Made by a program: the position numbers and the translations under genes
Source of the DNA: Thalassovita sp.
GTDB lineage: Bacteria; Pseudomonadota; Alphaproteobacteria; Rhodobacterales; Rhodobacteraceae
Assembly: GCF_963691685.1 (NCBI RefSeq)
Contig: NZ_OY829290.1
Location: forward strand, 4,429,001-4,493,000
Direction of reading: 5' to 3'
DNA: 64,000 bases
Shown: positions 24,253-32,815 of the stretch, piece after piece
Position numbering within the stretch: position 1 is the stretch's first letter
Layout of the letters: every line of letters starts with the position of its first letter
The notes under the pieces: generated by a model
Seen by the model: only the letters and a program-made list of their open reading frames with translations
What the model was told of the DNA's origin: nothing
Databases searched by the model: none

Positions 24253-25337
24253 TGCAAACAGACATTCTCATAGTGGGCGGCGGCCTGTCAGGCCTCGCTC
24301 TGGCGGATCACTTGGCCCAGCAAGGCACTGACTTCTTGCTTGTAGAGGCGCAGGAACGCTTGGGAGGCCGGATCATGACCAAAGACATCGCGGGTGGCCG
24401 GTTCGATCTTGGCCCAGCCTGGTTTTGGCCTGGCCAACCGCGCATGGCCGCACTTTCCCGGCGGTTCAATATCCCCGTCTTCGAGCAGTTCTCAACCGGC
24501 GATCTGATGTATCAGGACCAAACAGGTGCCGTTCAACGCGGGCGGGGCTATGCCTCGATGCAAGGGTCGCACCGCTTGGACGGCGGGATGGGCGCTTTGA
24601 TTGATGGGCTGGCCAATTCGTTGGATGAAAACAAGATCCTCACGAACGCCAGGCTCGACACGGTTGCCCATGGCTCGGACGGTATAACAGCGACCGTCAT
24701 CCAAGATGGGTCAGCGACAACCATTAAGGCACGTCAGATCATTCTGGCTGTTCCGCCACGCGTGGTTGCGGACAACGTGACGTTCGAGCCCGCACTGGAT
24801 GCCGCGCAACTTCAATCGCTCAAGAATGTCCCCACATGGATGGCGGGTCAGGCGAAAATTGTTGCCGTCTATGACGAGCCGCACTGGCGCAACGCTGGCC
24901 TCTCTGGCGACGCGATGAGCCACTGCGGGCCGATGTTCGAAATCCACGACGCCTCGCCAATGAACGGTGGGCCTTACGCACTGTTTGGTTTTGTGGGCGT
25001 GCCCGCGGATGCCAGAGAGGTTCATCGGGACGAGGTGATGAAGCTTGCCCAGGAGCAACTCGTTGCGCTGTTTGGCCCCGAGATGGGCAACCCGCGCGAC
25101 TTGATCCTGCAAGACTGGGCGACCGTTCCCGAGATCGCCCGCGCGCAAGACCGACGGCCCGTCAGCCGCCAACCAAGCTATGGCTTGCCGCACGAATTAC
25201 GTCCGTTGGCGCAGCAGGGCCTCTACTTCGGCTCCACGGAGACCGCCCACAGTTATGGGGGCTTCCTTGAAGGCGCGCTGGAGACAGCCGAAGGACTGTC
25301 CAAGACCCTCCCTTTGGTGGCGTCTATGAGTGCCTAA
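24252..25337 (+). CDS. FAD-dependent amine oxidase-type flavoprotein
   Basis: A 361-residue flavoprotein of the monoamine-oxidase/amino-oxidase family. The FAD-binding motif is ILIVGGGLSGLALADHLAQQ, followed by ERLGGRIMT, and the C-terminal FAD motif is GLYFGSTETAHSYGGFLEGA. It is short for a monoamine oxidase, but both halves of the FAD site are present. It ends the operon of DJ-1, cupin and SDR genes and probably oxidises an amine or similar compound. The substrate is unknown. Confidence 0.83.
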   Translation: MQTDILIVGGGLSGLALADHLAQQGTDFLLVEAQERLGGRIMTKDIAGGRFDLGPAWFWPGQPRMAALSRRFNIPVFEQFSTGDLMYQDQTGAVQRGRGYASMQGSHRLDGGMGALIDGLANSLDENKILTNARLDTVAHGSDGITATVIQDGSATTIKARQIILAVPPRVVADNVTFEPALDAAQLQSLKNVPTWMAGQAKIVAVYDEPHWRNAGLSGDAMSHCGPMFEIHDASPMNGGPYALFGFVGVPADAREVHRDEVMKLAQEQLVALFGPEMGNPRDLILQDWATVPEIARAQDRRPVSRQPSYGLPHELRPLAQQGLYFGSTETAHSYGGFLEGALETAEGLSKTLPLVASMSA

Positions 25338-25542
25338 AGACAAAATGCTAGCCCCCGAAGCGGACATTGCTCAAATGTCGGCAGTGTCCCGCACAGCAGC
25401 CGTCGGGCGTTAGTGCAGCGGTAATTCGCTTTCTACCCCCCAGTTGCTGACCGACCAGGTCCGCTTTGGGCTGCCACTTCAGAGAGCAACCACTGGAAAT
25501 GAAAAGATTGACCTCCCGCCAAGTAAAGATGACTTTATAGAT

Positions 25543-25737
25543 ATGAAAAAACGTAAAAGTCCCTGCATTGATGTCTGTGAATTTACTGGGCCCAGTGGCT
25601 GGTGCCTTGGCTGTGGCCGAACACGGGAGGAATGCGTGAGGTGGAAGAAAATGAAACCTTACGAAGCAAATATCATTGAGAAGGAGTTAAAGATTCGCAT
25701 GAACAAATTGGCTAAAATGACGCCTATGCCGCAGTAA
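25543..25737 (+). CDS. DUF1289 family protein, copy 2
   Basis: A 64-residue protein nearly identical to that at 19024-19215, starting MKKRKSPCIDVCEFTGPSGW and carrying the same cysteines (C-x3-C, C-x2-C, then C in RTREECVRW). The ATG at 25543 is chosen by alignment with copy 1; an upstream in-frame start at 25444 would add 33 residues unlike the paralog. Nucleotide identity is high across the coding region but falls at the 3' end. Confidence 0.8.
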   Translation: MKKRKSPCIDVCEFTGPSGWCLGCGRTREECVRWKKMKPYEANIIEKELKIRMNKLAKMTPMPQ

Positions 25738-25774
25738 GGCAGATGCCTCACAGAGGGCAGACGAATCACCGCTC

Positions 25775-25862
25775 AGGGCCGACACCAGCAGCTGGTCATC
25801 TTAATTCGCAAACAGTTTCGCTGTGGACACTCTGCCGTACTGCCGCTTGGTGGTTTTAAGAC
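25775..25862. repeat. Dispersed repeat, degenerate copy D
   Basis: The sequence GACACCAGCAGCTGGTCATC through ACTGCCGCTTGGTGGTTTTA follows the same order of blocks as copies A, B, C and E but with many substitutions. It lies just after the second DUF1289 gene. Confidence 0.55.
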
Positions 25863-25943
25863 CATCCAGACGCATGCTGGGCTTGGCCTGAACGACCTAA
25901 ATATACTTCGAAAGAGCCCCGATAAGTTTCGTCATGCTCCGTA

Positions 25944-27005
25944 TCAGAGGGCATAAGAAGAAAGCGTCTCGCAAATAACTGCTTTCTCGTTTCGCAGATG
26001 ACGTTCAACTAGTTTCTTTTGCCGTTTACCTGGTGGAATAAAACAGACGGGTTCGGGCTGATAATCCAGCTCGCCAAGCTCAGGAAAAATAGTCAAAATT
26101 TCTCTCCTTGCATCGGCGCCCAATGCCTTCAATCCTTCCGGCCCAGTAAAAAGGCTCTCTGTTGGCGCTTCTTCGGCTAGCAAGATCTCATGCTGGTCAA
26201 AGAGAAGATGGATATACTCGACCGTTTCAACGCAGTTATCAATATATACGCCTGGAATTTCTGTAAGTTTTATCGCTGAGACAAGCACCTTGGACACACC
26301 GAACATTCGTTTTGCAATTCGCGATGTCACAAGCATTCTATGCTGCCTTGAGACAAGGATATCCCGGCTAGGCAGCCCATTCCCCAAAGCTCCAGCCACT
26401 ATACGAACCGGACGGAGCTTTGAGTTGTTTGCAAGCTCGGCTTTCGATATCCGGCGCTTGCCGATCCATCGCAGAGGTTTAGCCACTCCATCAGCAGTAG
26501 AGATCAGGTCTCCTTCACGCAGCTTCTCAATAAGTTTGTAGCCCATTGGGGTTTTGATCTGTGTTCCTGCGGCAAAACACGGCACAAAATCGCTGATGGG
26601 AATGGAGACACCATTGTCAATAATGCCATTGATCGTGAGAGTCGTGTTTAATGGCGGTACCCCGCCAATAAAACCCAAAAAGTATCCCTGCTCAGCCGTT
26701 GGATAATCGTAGTCACCATCACCGTTGATATCGTAATCTATGACCCCGATTTCATACGTGTTTGTACCGTCTGTTACCTCAATCGTGTAATCCCAAGAAA
26801 TAGCATTGCCAGCCAAAGTCTGTGTTGGATCATTGGGCTGTTCGTTGACAGCGCTATCACCATCCATGATGGTTGCATCTGCTCCGTCGCTGTATGTAAG
26901 CGATCCGTATGCATTGATTTCAAAACTCGTGCCCACCCCGCCAAAAGTGGTTTGGCCAGATGTCATGGTCGAATTAGACCTGAAAGCTCCATAAATTTTA
27001 GCCAC
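25944..27005 (-). CDS. Hint-domain (hedgehog/intein-type) protein
   Basis: A 353-residue protein. Residues 1-140 are a glycine/threonine-rich beta region with a DINGDGDYD calcium-binding-like loop. Residues from about 141 form a Hint domain: PCFAAGTQIKTPMGYKLIEK with nucleophile cysteine 143, then DILVSRQHRMLV, the conserved block B-type region with its histidine. Such Rhodobacterales proteins are secreted or surface-associated, and the Hint cysteine may drive self-cleavage by an N-S shift. The usual intein extein-junction Asn-Cys is not evident, so splicing is unlikely. An IS element sits 57 bp upstream and may have displaced its promoter. Confidence 0.82.
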   Translation of the reverse strand: MAKIYGAFRSNSTMTSGQTTFGGVGTSFEINAYGSLTYSDGADATIMDGDSAVNEQPNDPTQTLAGNAISWDYTIEVTDGTNTYEIGVIDYDINGDGDYDYPTAEQGYFLGFIGGVPPLNTTLTINGIIDNGVSIPISDFVPCFAAGTQIKTPMGYKLIEKLREGDLISTADGVAKPLRWIGKRRISKAELANNSKLRPVRIVAGALGNGLPSRDILVSRQHRMLVTSRIAKRMFGVSKVLVSAIKLTEIPGVYIDNCVETVEYIHLLFDQHEILLAEEAPTESLFTGPEGLKALGADARREILTIFPELGELDYQPEPVCFIPPGKRQKKLVERHLRNEKAVICETLSSYAL

Positions 27006-27118
27006 AGCTGCCTCCGAGCATTTGTTGTTCCCTTTCTGCCTACCAAGCCAATATGGCTATTTTGAGGTGCCCCTAGATTTGTAGACGCTTTGCTTGGTAA
27101 TTTTGGAAGCAAAGGACG

Positions 27119-27406
27119 ATGCAAATGTCAGGGCAAATTCGCTACTCGGATGAGTTCAAGATCGACGCGGTGGCGCAAGTCACGGAGCGCGGCTATTCGG
27201 TCAAAGAGGTGGCTGAACGGCTCGGGATCAGCACCAAGTCGCTGTACACGTGGATGGCTAAATTCTCGAAGCCGCAACGCCTGACCGATCAGGAGGCTGA
27301 GGTTAGACGGCTCAAGAAGGAGTTGGTCCGAGTTACGGAGGAGCGGGATATCTTAAAAAAAGCGGCGGCGTACTTCGCGAAGGATGCATCCCTCTCGCAC
27401 ATGTAA
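27119..27406 (+). CDS. IS3-family transposase OrfA
   Basis: A 95-residue OrfA with helix-turn-helix GYSVKEVAERLGISTKSLYT and a C-terminal coiled region VRRLKKELVRVTEERDILKK. The A7 run coding LKK is the expected frameshift site. The protein ends DASLSHM because a palindromic unit (27390-27427) brings in the TAA. A second ATG two codons later (ATG TCA) is an equally likely start. Confidence 0.87.
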   Translation: MQMSGQIRYSDEFKIDAVAQVTERGYSVKEVAERLGISTKSLYTWMAKFSKPQRLTDQEAEVRRLKKELVRVTEERDILKKAAAYFAKDASLSHM

Positions 27407-27427
27407 ACATGTGCTGCCGGTCAATGG
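27390..27427. repeat. Palindromic unit 1 within the IS3-family element
   Basis: 38 bp with stem GCACATG/CATGTGC and 4-nt loop, flanked by CCCTCTC and TGCCGGTCAATGG. It matches the unit at 28258-28295 outside the loop except for paired changes in the stem. Confidence 0.7.
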
Positions 27428-28342
27428 GTGAAGTACGCCTTCATCGCGGCCAATCAGGATCGATTCAAAACGCGGCCCATGTGCCGAATGCTGGGCGTCC
27501 AACCCAGCGGTTTTTATGCATGGGTTAAGGAACCGCTAAGCCATCGTGCTCTGGAAGATGAGCGTCAAACCAAGCTGGTCAAAGACGCCTGGAACGAGAG
27601 TGGCAAGATTTACGGCTACCGCAAAATCTATGACGACCTGGTCGACATGGGCGAGGCTGTATCTGAGAACCGCGTTGCCCGTCCGGCCCGCCTTGCGGGC
27701 ATTCAGGCGCAGATCGGATACAAAAAGAAGCCTGGAATGTATGGCGGCAAGCCCTCCGTCGTGGTTGACAACACGCTAGATCGCCAGTTCACGGTCGACG
27801 TCCCGGATCGCGCTTGGGTAACGGATATCACCTATCTCAGAACGCACGAAGGTTTTGCGTATCTCTGTGTGATCATCGACCTGTTCTCTCGCCGTGTGGT
27901 CGGCTGGGCCGTTCAATCGCGTCAGACTTCGGAACTCGCTGTCCAGGCTTTACTCATGGCTATTTGGCGACGCAAGCCCGGTCCAGGTTTGTTGATCCAC
28001 TCTGATCAGGGCGCGCAATTCACAAACAGAGAATGGGCCGCCTTCCTACGCGACCACAATCTGGAACACTCGATGAGCCGCAGGGGCAACTGCCATGACA
28101 ACGCAGTGGCCGAGAGTTTCTTTCAGCTCTTGAAGCGGGAGAAAGTCAGGCGGCGAAAATACCGCTCCCACGAGGAAGCGCGACGCGATGTCTTTGAATA
28201 CATCGAGCTGTTCTACAACCCAAAACGCAAGCACACGAACAACGGCATGCTGTCGCCCCCTCTCACACATGCTTTGCATGTGTTGCCGGCAATGGTTGAC
28301 TTTGAAGAGAGGCAGCTCAAACTGGAAAAGGCAGGTGTCTAG
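27428..28342 (+). CDS. IS3-family transposase OrfB (DDE)
   Basis: A 304-residue OrfB with a complete rve domain: DDE residues are visible in AWVTDITYLRTHEG, LLIHSDQGAQFTN and NCHDNAVAESFFQLLK. The start is GTG at 27428. It lies in the same frame as OrfA, not the usual -1 frame, separated by a single stop. Near the end, NGMLSP is followed by about 12 unusual residues (PLTHALHVLPAM) before VDFEERQLK; they come from a second copy of the palindromic unit found between the two ORFs. Confidence 0.85.
   Translation: MKYAFIAANQDRFKTRPMCRMLGVQPSGFYAWVKEPLSHRALEDERQTKLVKDAWNESGKIYGYRKIYDDLVDMGEAVSENRVARPARLAGIQAQIGYKKKPGMYGGKPSVVVDNTLDRQFTVDVPDRAWVTDITYLRTHEGFAYLCVIIDLFSRRVVGWAVQSRQTSELAVQALLMAIWRRKPGPGLLIHSDQGAQFTNREWAAFLRDHNLEHSMSRRGNCHDNAVAESFFQLLKREKVRRRKYRSHEEARRDVFEYIELFYNPKRKHTNNGMLSPPLTHALHVLPAMVDFEERQLKLEKAGV
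28258..28295. repeat. Palindromic unit 2 within the IS3-family element
   Basis: 38 bp with stem ACACATG/CATGTGT and 5-nt loop, flanked by CCCTCTC and TGCCGGCAATGG. It lies inside orfB and is translated. The outer stem pair is A-T here and G-C in unit 1, a compensated change. Confidence 0.7.
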
Positions 28343-28398
28343 GAAACCAGGGGCACCTCAAAATACTACCGTTGAACCGATTAGCGTGAAGGGTCGCA

Positions 28399-29746
28399 AT
28401 CCGCCCAAAACTGCGTCTGCGCGCTTGCAATCAGTCAGCAGGGAGGCAACCCGACTTGGGTTGGAGGCGGCCTCCTTGTTTAGGATGAACCATCAAAAAA
28501 GCAGGATCGCTTCCCGAAGGCCAGGCGTGTGACCGTTGGCTCCTCGAAACGGCCCCTATTCCAGCACGTCCTCCCCATCGCGCGCGGCGGCACGTCTGTC
28601 AGCCAGCCGTTTGGCGTAGTTGTAGTCTTTGGAACCGCGTTCGAAGCGGCTTTCGTAAAAGTCGAGAACCATTGACTGCTCCTTGGCGGTAAACTGGGTG
28701 CCCGCACAAAGCCCTTCGATCGTTCTGCGGCGTTGCTCGTCCGTCATTTTCGCATAGTAGGTTTCTTTAACTTGAGGCCTCGCATGCACAAGGTTGAGAG
28801 AGAAGCTTTTTCTTCTTTCCGTGAGCTTGTCAGTTCGTTTCCCAGGTAGACCAGTGTGTCGCGCGCAGAGTGCGGCGTGCAGCAGCGATCAATCAGGGCC
28901 GTGGCGGCCTTGAAGGCTTTGCCGACCGCGGCGGAGGATTGCATGGGGGGCACCGGGGCGGCGCCGGGTGCGCGCTGGGTCAGATCATCCAAGCTGGGGA
29001 AGACTGCGTCATCTTCGGTATACCCCAGGGCCCCAAGTTCGGTCAGCCAATCACCGAGGACCTGCTGGAAGGCTTCCGTGCGAGGGAAGAAGAAACTGCG
29101 AAAGCTCTTGCCGTTCTTGGCCCGCATTTCGGTGGCGTCCTGGAGCATTTCCTTCTTCTGCATGTCGATGTGCTTCAGGCGAAGCGTGGTAAGGGCCGCT
29201 GCGCGCAATCCGCAGGTATAGGCACAAGCGATGATGGCCCGGTCTCGACGTTCTGCGATCGTGCTGCCGGGCATCTTCGCCAACATCCCTTCTGCTTCTT
29301 CGATCGTGAGATAGTCCCGGTCTTCACGCGGCAGTGTTTTTGCGCGCACCGCTTTAGGCAGCTCGAGGTTGAGCAAGATGTTCTGACTGAGGCGCTTATA
29401 GCCATCCTGTATGCGAAGCCACTCGAAGAACTGACGCACCTGAGACGCGTGATGGCGGATGGTGGAGTTGCTCAATCCACCATCCACTTTAGGGGTTTGA
29501 CCCAGCTTGACCAAGTGGTCGCGGAAGGCGGCCGCGTCCGTCGGCGTCACCTTGTCGAAAGTTTTGCCGCCTAGATGAGCCTCTAACATACGGATGCTGC
29601 GCAGGTGGGCCCGGACGGTCACGGTTTCGAAGCGCCCGGCATAGGCTTGCCACTTATACACGATCCTGTCATTCGCCAGATAACAAACCGCGCCGCGAGA
29701 TGTGGGAAGATTCCCGGTACCAGTTTGGGAGTCCCCATTACTTTCG
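28399..29746. repeat. Large direct repeat, copy 1 (integrase region)
   Basis: About 1.35 kb, starting ATCCGCCCAAAACTGCGTCT and covering an integrase gene and its downstream flank. It matches 41529-42879 in the same orientation with roughly 90-95 percent identity by eye. The match stops abruptly at the edge of dispersed repeat copy E. Confidence 0.85.
28556..29745 (-). pseudogene. Tyrosine recombinase, truncated and frameshifted copy
   Basis: Homologous to the integrase at 41684-42868. Visible are the core-binding region (VRAHLRSIRMLEAHLGGKTF), catalytic arginine in CGLRAAAL, and HSARDTL, all in one frame (28744 to 29745). A single-base deletion near 28800 then shifts the frame; the rest, with the nucleophile tyrosine region ETYYAKMTDEQ, is read at 28556-28789. 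The natural N-terminus is replaced by dispersed repeat copy E, so the frame continues into repeat sequence. It is dead on both counts. Confidence 0.85.
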
Positions 29747-29879
29747 TCTGCAGCAGAGAACGTTCTGAGCCTAATGTGAATGTCCTGAAAGGGCTGGCAC
29801 CAGCAGTTGATAACCTTGGTTTGCGCGCAGTTTTGCTGCGGACACGCTGCCGCACTGCCGCATGGCGGCTTAGAGCCCA
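29745..29879. repeat. Dispersed repeat, copy E
   Basis: 135 bp starting CGTCTGCAGCAGAGAACG and ending TGGCGGCTTAGAGCCCA, the longest match to copy A. It directly abuts the truncated integrase, fixing the left boundary of the repeat unit. Confidence 0.82.
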
Positions 29880-30067
29880 CACCGGACTTGCCAGAATTGC
29901 GCCTCAAAAAAGGTGGAAGAATTTTCGTATAGGCACGAAATTTCAGCCTGCAGCGCGGCGGCAAACTCGGTCATTTGTGCATGGCGCAGCGAAGTGGTTG
30001 ATCGCAACAAGGTGCGACGCCTTGTGCACTAGAAATGAGATTCCAAAGTTCTCTTTTTAGCCAATCT

Positions 30068-30727
30068 CTATCCATTCGCCGCAGCAGAGCGGGCGTCGGC
30101 TGCTGTACCATACTGCGGAAGATCGGCGGTCGACTTGCCATGGGCCGCCATCACAGTATCGCGGACAAAGGCGATGTGAGCTGTCTCTTCGATGATCTCG
30201 GCCAGATATTGCGCTTTCATCAGGGATGCCCCCACACCAATGGTGCCATGATTGGCAAGAACAGCGGCAACCACTTTGGGGTCTTTGAAGACCGGGCTGA
30301 TTTCAACCTCGGCCTGGGGGCCACCTGCATCAGACAGAGGGATAAGCGGCATGCGGCCGATTTTCTCAATTGTCTGGACCGTCAGGCAGGGGATCTCGAT
30401 CCCGGCGCTGGCGTATCCGGTGGCCCATGGGCTGTGGCAGTGCACGACGGCATTGATATCGGGTCGGATGCGATAGAGATCCAGGTGAAAGCCCAGATCC
30501 TTGGAGGGTTTATAATCCGAGGGTTCGATTGTGCCGTCCAGATGCACGACCTGAAGATTGTCCCGCGTGCATTCGTTAAAGCCGATACCGGAGGGTTTGA
30601 TGACAATCGCGCCGGCGCTGTCGAGCCGCACCGAAAGATTACCACCGGCGTTGGTTTGAAGCCGCAAGTCAAAGCAGCGTCTGGCGGTCGCAATCAGGGC
30701 GTCTTTTTTTTCAATGAGATCGTGCAT
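30068..30727 (-). CDS. Class II aldolase/adducin family protein
   Basis: A 219-residue protein of the fuculose-phosphate aldolase type. The N-terminal NAGGNLSVR binds phosphate; VVHCHSP gives two metal-ligand histidines; the third is in VLANHGTIGVG. Such enzymes cleave or decarboxylate phosphorylated sugars or acids with a Zn ion. It overlaps the Tm-1-like gene by 34 bp and is last in the leftward transport operon. It differs clearly from the second aldolase at 38874-39845, so the pathway may have two carbon-carbon cleavage steps or an epimerase-like step. Confidence 0.83.
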   Translation of the reverse strand: MHDLIEKKDALIATARRCFDLRLQTNAGGNLSVRLDSAGAIVIKPSGIGFNECTRDNLQVVHLDGTIEPSDYKPSKDLGFHLDLYRIRPDINAVVHCHSPWATGYASAGIEIPCLTVQTIEKIGRMPLIPLSDAGGPQAEVEISPVFKDPKVVAAVLANHGTIGVGASLMKAQYLAEIIEETAHIAFVRDTVMAAHGKSTADLPQYGTAADARSAAANG

Positions 30728-31875
30728 GAGGTGTCCTTTTGCGCTGATAGCGCGTCAAGCGTTACAAGTATGTCTTTGGTGATCTGAGGATCGAACAGGT
30801 GCGCATCCACAGTTTTGAGCTGGATTTTTGGGGAGAGCTTTTCTCGCAGCGTGTCACGGCAAACGGCGCGAAGCGCGGGATCTTCTATTGCTCCACCCGG
30901 CCGATCATGATGCGAAAAGCCACCCATGGGTATGATGACGGCGCAAGGGCCCTTCAGGGTGTTCAGGCTTTCTGCCAGCTTTGTCGCGACATGGGCCATC
31001 TCTGTGTCGGACATCTTCACATGGGTGAAAAAACCGGAATGGGCGTAGTGGGGCCTTTCCAGATAATGCTTGGCCAGCAGAGATTTTTCACCCAGCCCGA
31101 TGAAGTTCAGCGCGCCGGGCAGGACGATCCGGGGCCGGTCGCCTCCGGCGCTGAACCTGTCGGGCATATCAACATGGGCGCCGTCAACATGGATGCGGGT
31201 CAACTCGTGCGGTGTCAGATCAATGATCGCGTCAAACGCGTTCTCCTTTGCAAAACGCGCAAACGCGGCCCCGCCATAGCCGTTGGAGTGAAAAACGCTG
31301 CTTTCCTGTCCGCGCCGGGCGAGTGCACTGACCAATGGCGCCACAGCGCCATCGGTGGCGCCAAGAGCAGTGATGCCGACTGAAGGCACCGCGTTATCAT
31401 CGCCACCGGAGAGGTCATTGCGGCACAGCCCCGCAGCCATCAATGCCGCGTTATCCAAGACCCTGCGTAAAATGGCGTTCAGGCCAGCGATATCTGCCAG
31501 AGTGGGGATGAGGAAGATTGAGCTATCGGCCAAAGTCGCCCTTGGATCAAAGGGCAGCGTGGTCACGAGCATCTTGGGGTAGGTGATCGGCAGAGCGCGC
31601 AACACGCGCAGCGCGATTTCACCACCGGTTCCGCCGCCAATCCCGACGACCAATTCGGCATCGCCCGCAACAGCCTCGACTGCGTCAATCGTTGCCCTGG
31701 CCGCTGCCTCTTTCATGGCGGCAACCTTGGCATCGCCGTCAAGAATACGGCCCCCGCTGTGCAGCGAAATGTCGATGGCTCGCGCGGCAACGCCAATTTC
31801 AGACAGTCGTGTGATCAGATAGGTCGTCTCTTCCGCCTTGGTTGCCAATGTGGCCAGTACAATGACCTTTGCCAT
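30694..31875 (-). CDS. Tm-1-like ATP-binding domain protein (UPF0261)
   Basis: A 393-residue protein of the Tm-1-like family, first known from the plant Tm-1 resistance protein. The N-terminal domain starts VIVLATLATKAEETTYLITR and has the nucleotide loop VVGIGGGTGGEIALRVLRAL; the C-terminal half has VIIPMGGFSHHDRPGGAIED. The bacterial role is unknown. In sugar-catabolic operons such proteins occur with class II aldolases, kinases and ABC importers, as here. It follows the permease by 4 bp. Confidence 0.82.
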   Translation of the reverse strand: MAKVIVLATLATKAEETTYLITRLSEIGVAARAIDISLHSGGRILDGDAKVAAMKEAAARATIDAVEAVAGDAELVVGIGGGTGGEIALRVLRALPITYPKMLVTTLPFDPRATLADSSIFLIPTLADIAGLNAILRRVLDNAALMAAGLCRNDLSGGDDNAVPSVGITALGATDGAVAPLVSALARRGQESSVFHSNGYGGAAFARFAKENAFDAIIDLTPHELTRIHVDGAHVDMPDRFSAGGDRPRIVLPGALNFIGLGEKSLLAKHYLERPHYAHSGFFTHVKMSDTEMAHVATKLAESLNTLKGPCAVIIPMGGFSHHDRPGGAIEDPALRAVCRDTLREKLSPKIQLKTVDAHLFDPQITKDILVTLDALSAQKDTSCTISLKKKTP

Positions 31876-31879
31876 GGTC

Positions 31880-32815
31880 TCACCCCTTTACTGCACCCGC
31901 GGTCATGCCGGTGATAATTTGCCTGCTTGCAAAGAGGGTAAAGATGATTGGGGGGATGGCCAACAGCATGCCGGTTGCCATGATAACACCCCATTCGACG
32001 TTGAACTCGCTCATGTTGTTGACGATCAGGATCGGCACGGTTTTGGTATTTCGATCACTGAGGGCGGAAGCCAGAAGATATTCGTTCCAGGCTATACGGA
32101 AGGTGAAGATGGCTGCCGCCGCGAGGCCCGGTTTGATCAGCGGCAACACAACTTTGAAAAACACCTGAAACGGGCCCGCGCCATCCACACGAGCGGCTTC
32201 TTCCAGGCTGCGGGGAACCTGCACGATGAAGCTTTGCAGGATCCAGATGACGAAAGGCAGGTTCATGGCCACGTAAATTATGATGATACCGGAATGTGTA
32301 CCAGCAAGGCACACGTCGCCCCGCCCGCCGAACGCGTCTCTGATGGCGCCGCCGATCAGCCCGTTCTTGTCCAGGCAGAACTCATTGTTCCACAAGCCGA
32401 AAACCGGGACCAAAAGTACGGCAGGCGGCACCATGCGCACCATGAGCGTTGTCACGGAAACTGTGTCACGCCCCATAAAGCGGAACCGCACAAGCGCATA
32501 GGCCGACATGGCCCCGATCACCAGTGTCAGCACCGTTGAGATGAGCGCGATGATCAGAGAGTTGATGAAGGCGCCGCCAAACTTGAGCGAACAGAATTCG
32601 AGATGATCCGGTTCGTACCACAACACATCGCACAGCGCTGTTTCGTAGTTCTGGATCGTGGGCAGGAACAGCAGGCCAGACGTGCCCGAGATGATGTCGA
32701 CATCCAGTTTGAACGAGTTGACAAACATCAGCACGACAGGGCCAACAGACATGAACACTAACAGACCGATGACTGCGTAAAAAGCCGGGTTCTGTTTTTC
32801 GTAAGACTGATCCAT
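31880..32815 (-). CDS. Carbohydrate ABC transporter permease (MalG-type)
   Basis: A 311-residue inner-membrane permease with six main membrane segments. The EAA loop reads EEAARVDGAGPFQVFFKVVL. It is longer than usual, because of an extra loop around residues 40-70 and a cysteine-bearing segment near residue 150. It begins at the last base of the MalF-type permease gene (TGATG-type overlap) and pairs with it to import a sugar or sugar acid. Confidence 0.86.
   Translation of the reverse strand: MDQSYEKQNPAFYAVIGLLVFMSVGPVVLMFVNSFKLDVDIISGTSGLLFLPTIQNYETALCDVLWYEPDHLEFCSLKFGGAFINSLIIALISTVLTLVIGAMSAYALVRFRFMGRDTVSVTTLMVRMVPPAVLLVPVFGLWNNEFCLDKNGLIGGAIRDAFGGRGDVCLAGTHSGIIIIYVAMNLPFVIWILQSFIVQVPRSLEEAARVDGAGPFQVFFKVVLPLIKPGLAAAAIFTFRIAWNEYLLASALSDRNTKTVPILIVNNMSEFNVEWGVIMATGMLLAIPPIIFTLFASRQIITGMTAGAVKG

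Larger units (their letters stand above)
27063..28360 (+). mobile_element. IS3-family insertion sequence
   Basis: About 1.3 kb bounded by inverted ends TGAGGTGCCCCTAGATTTGT (left) and, read inward on the other strand, TGAGGTGCCCCTGGTTTCCT (right). The match may extend 3 bp outward (TTTTGAGG/CCTCAAAA). It contains orfA and orfB and an A7 slippery run (27355-27361) typical of IS3-family programmed frameshifting. No clear target duplication was found. Confidence 0.85.

Noticed and set aside
27063..28360. Target-site duplication of the second IS3-family element
   Set aside because: The flanks (CTATTT on the left, AAATAC on the right) do not give a matching direct repeat; the apparent TTTT/AAAA symmetry extends the inverted ends instead.
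28870..29574. Plus-strand open frame antisense to the integrase, repeated at 41999-42715
   Set aside because: Both are antisense shadows of the tyrosine recombinase genes, which have catalytic motifs on the minus strand.
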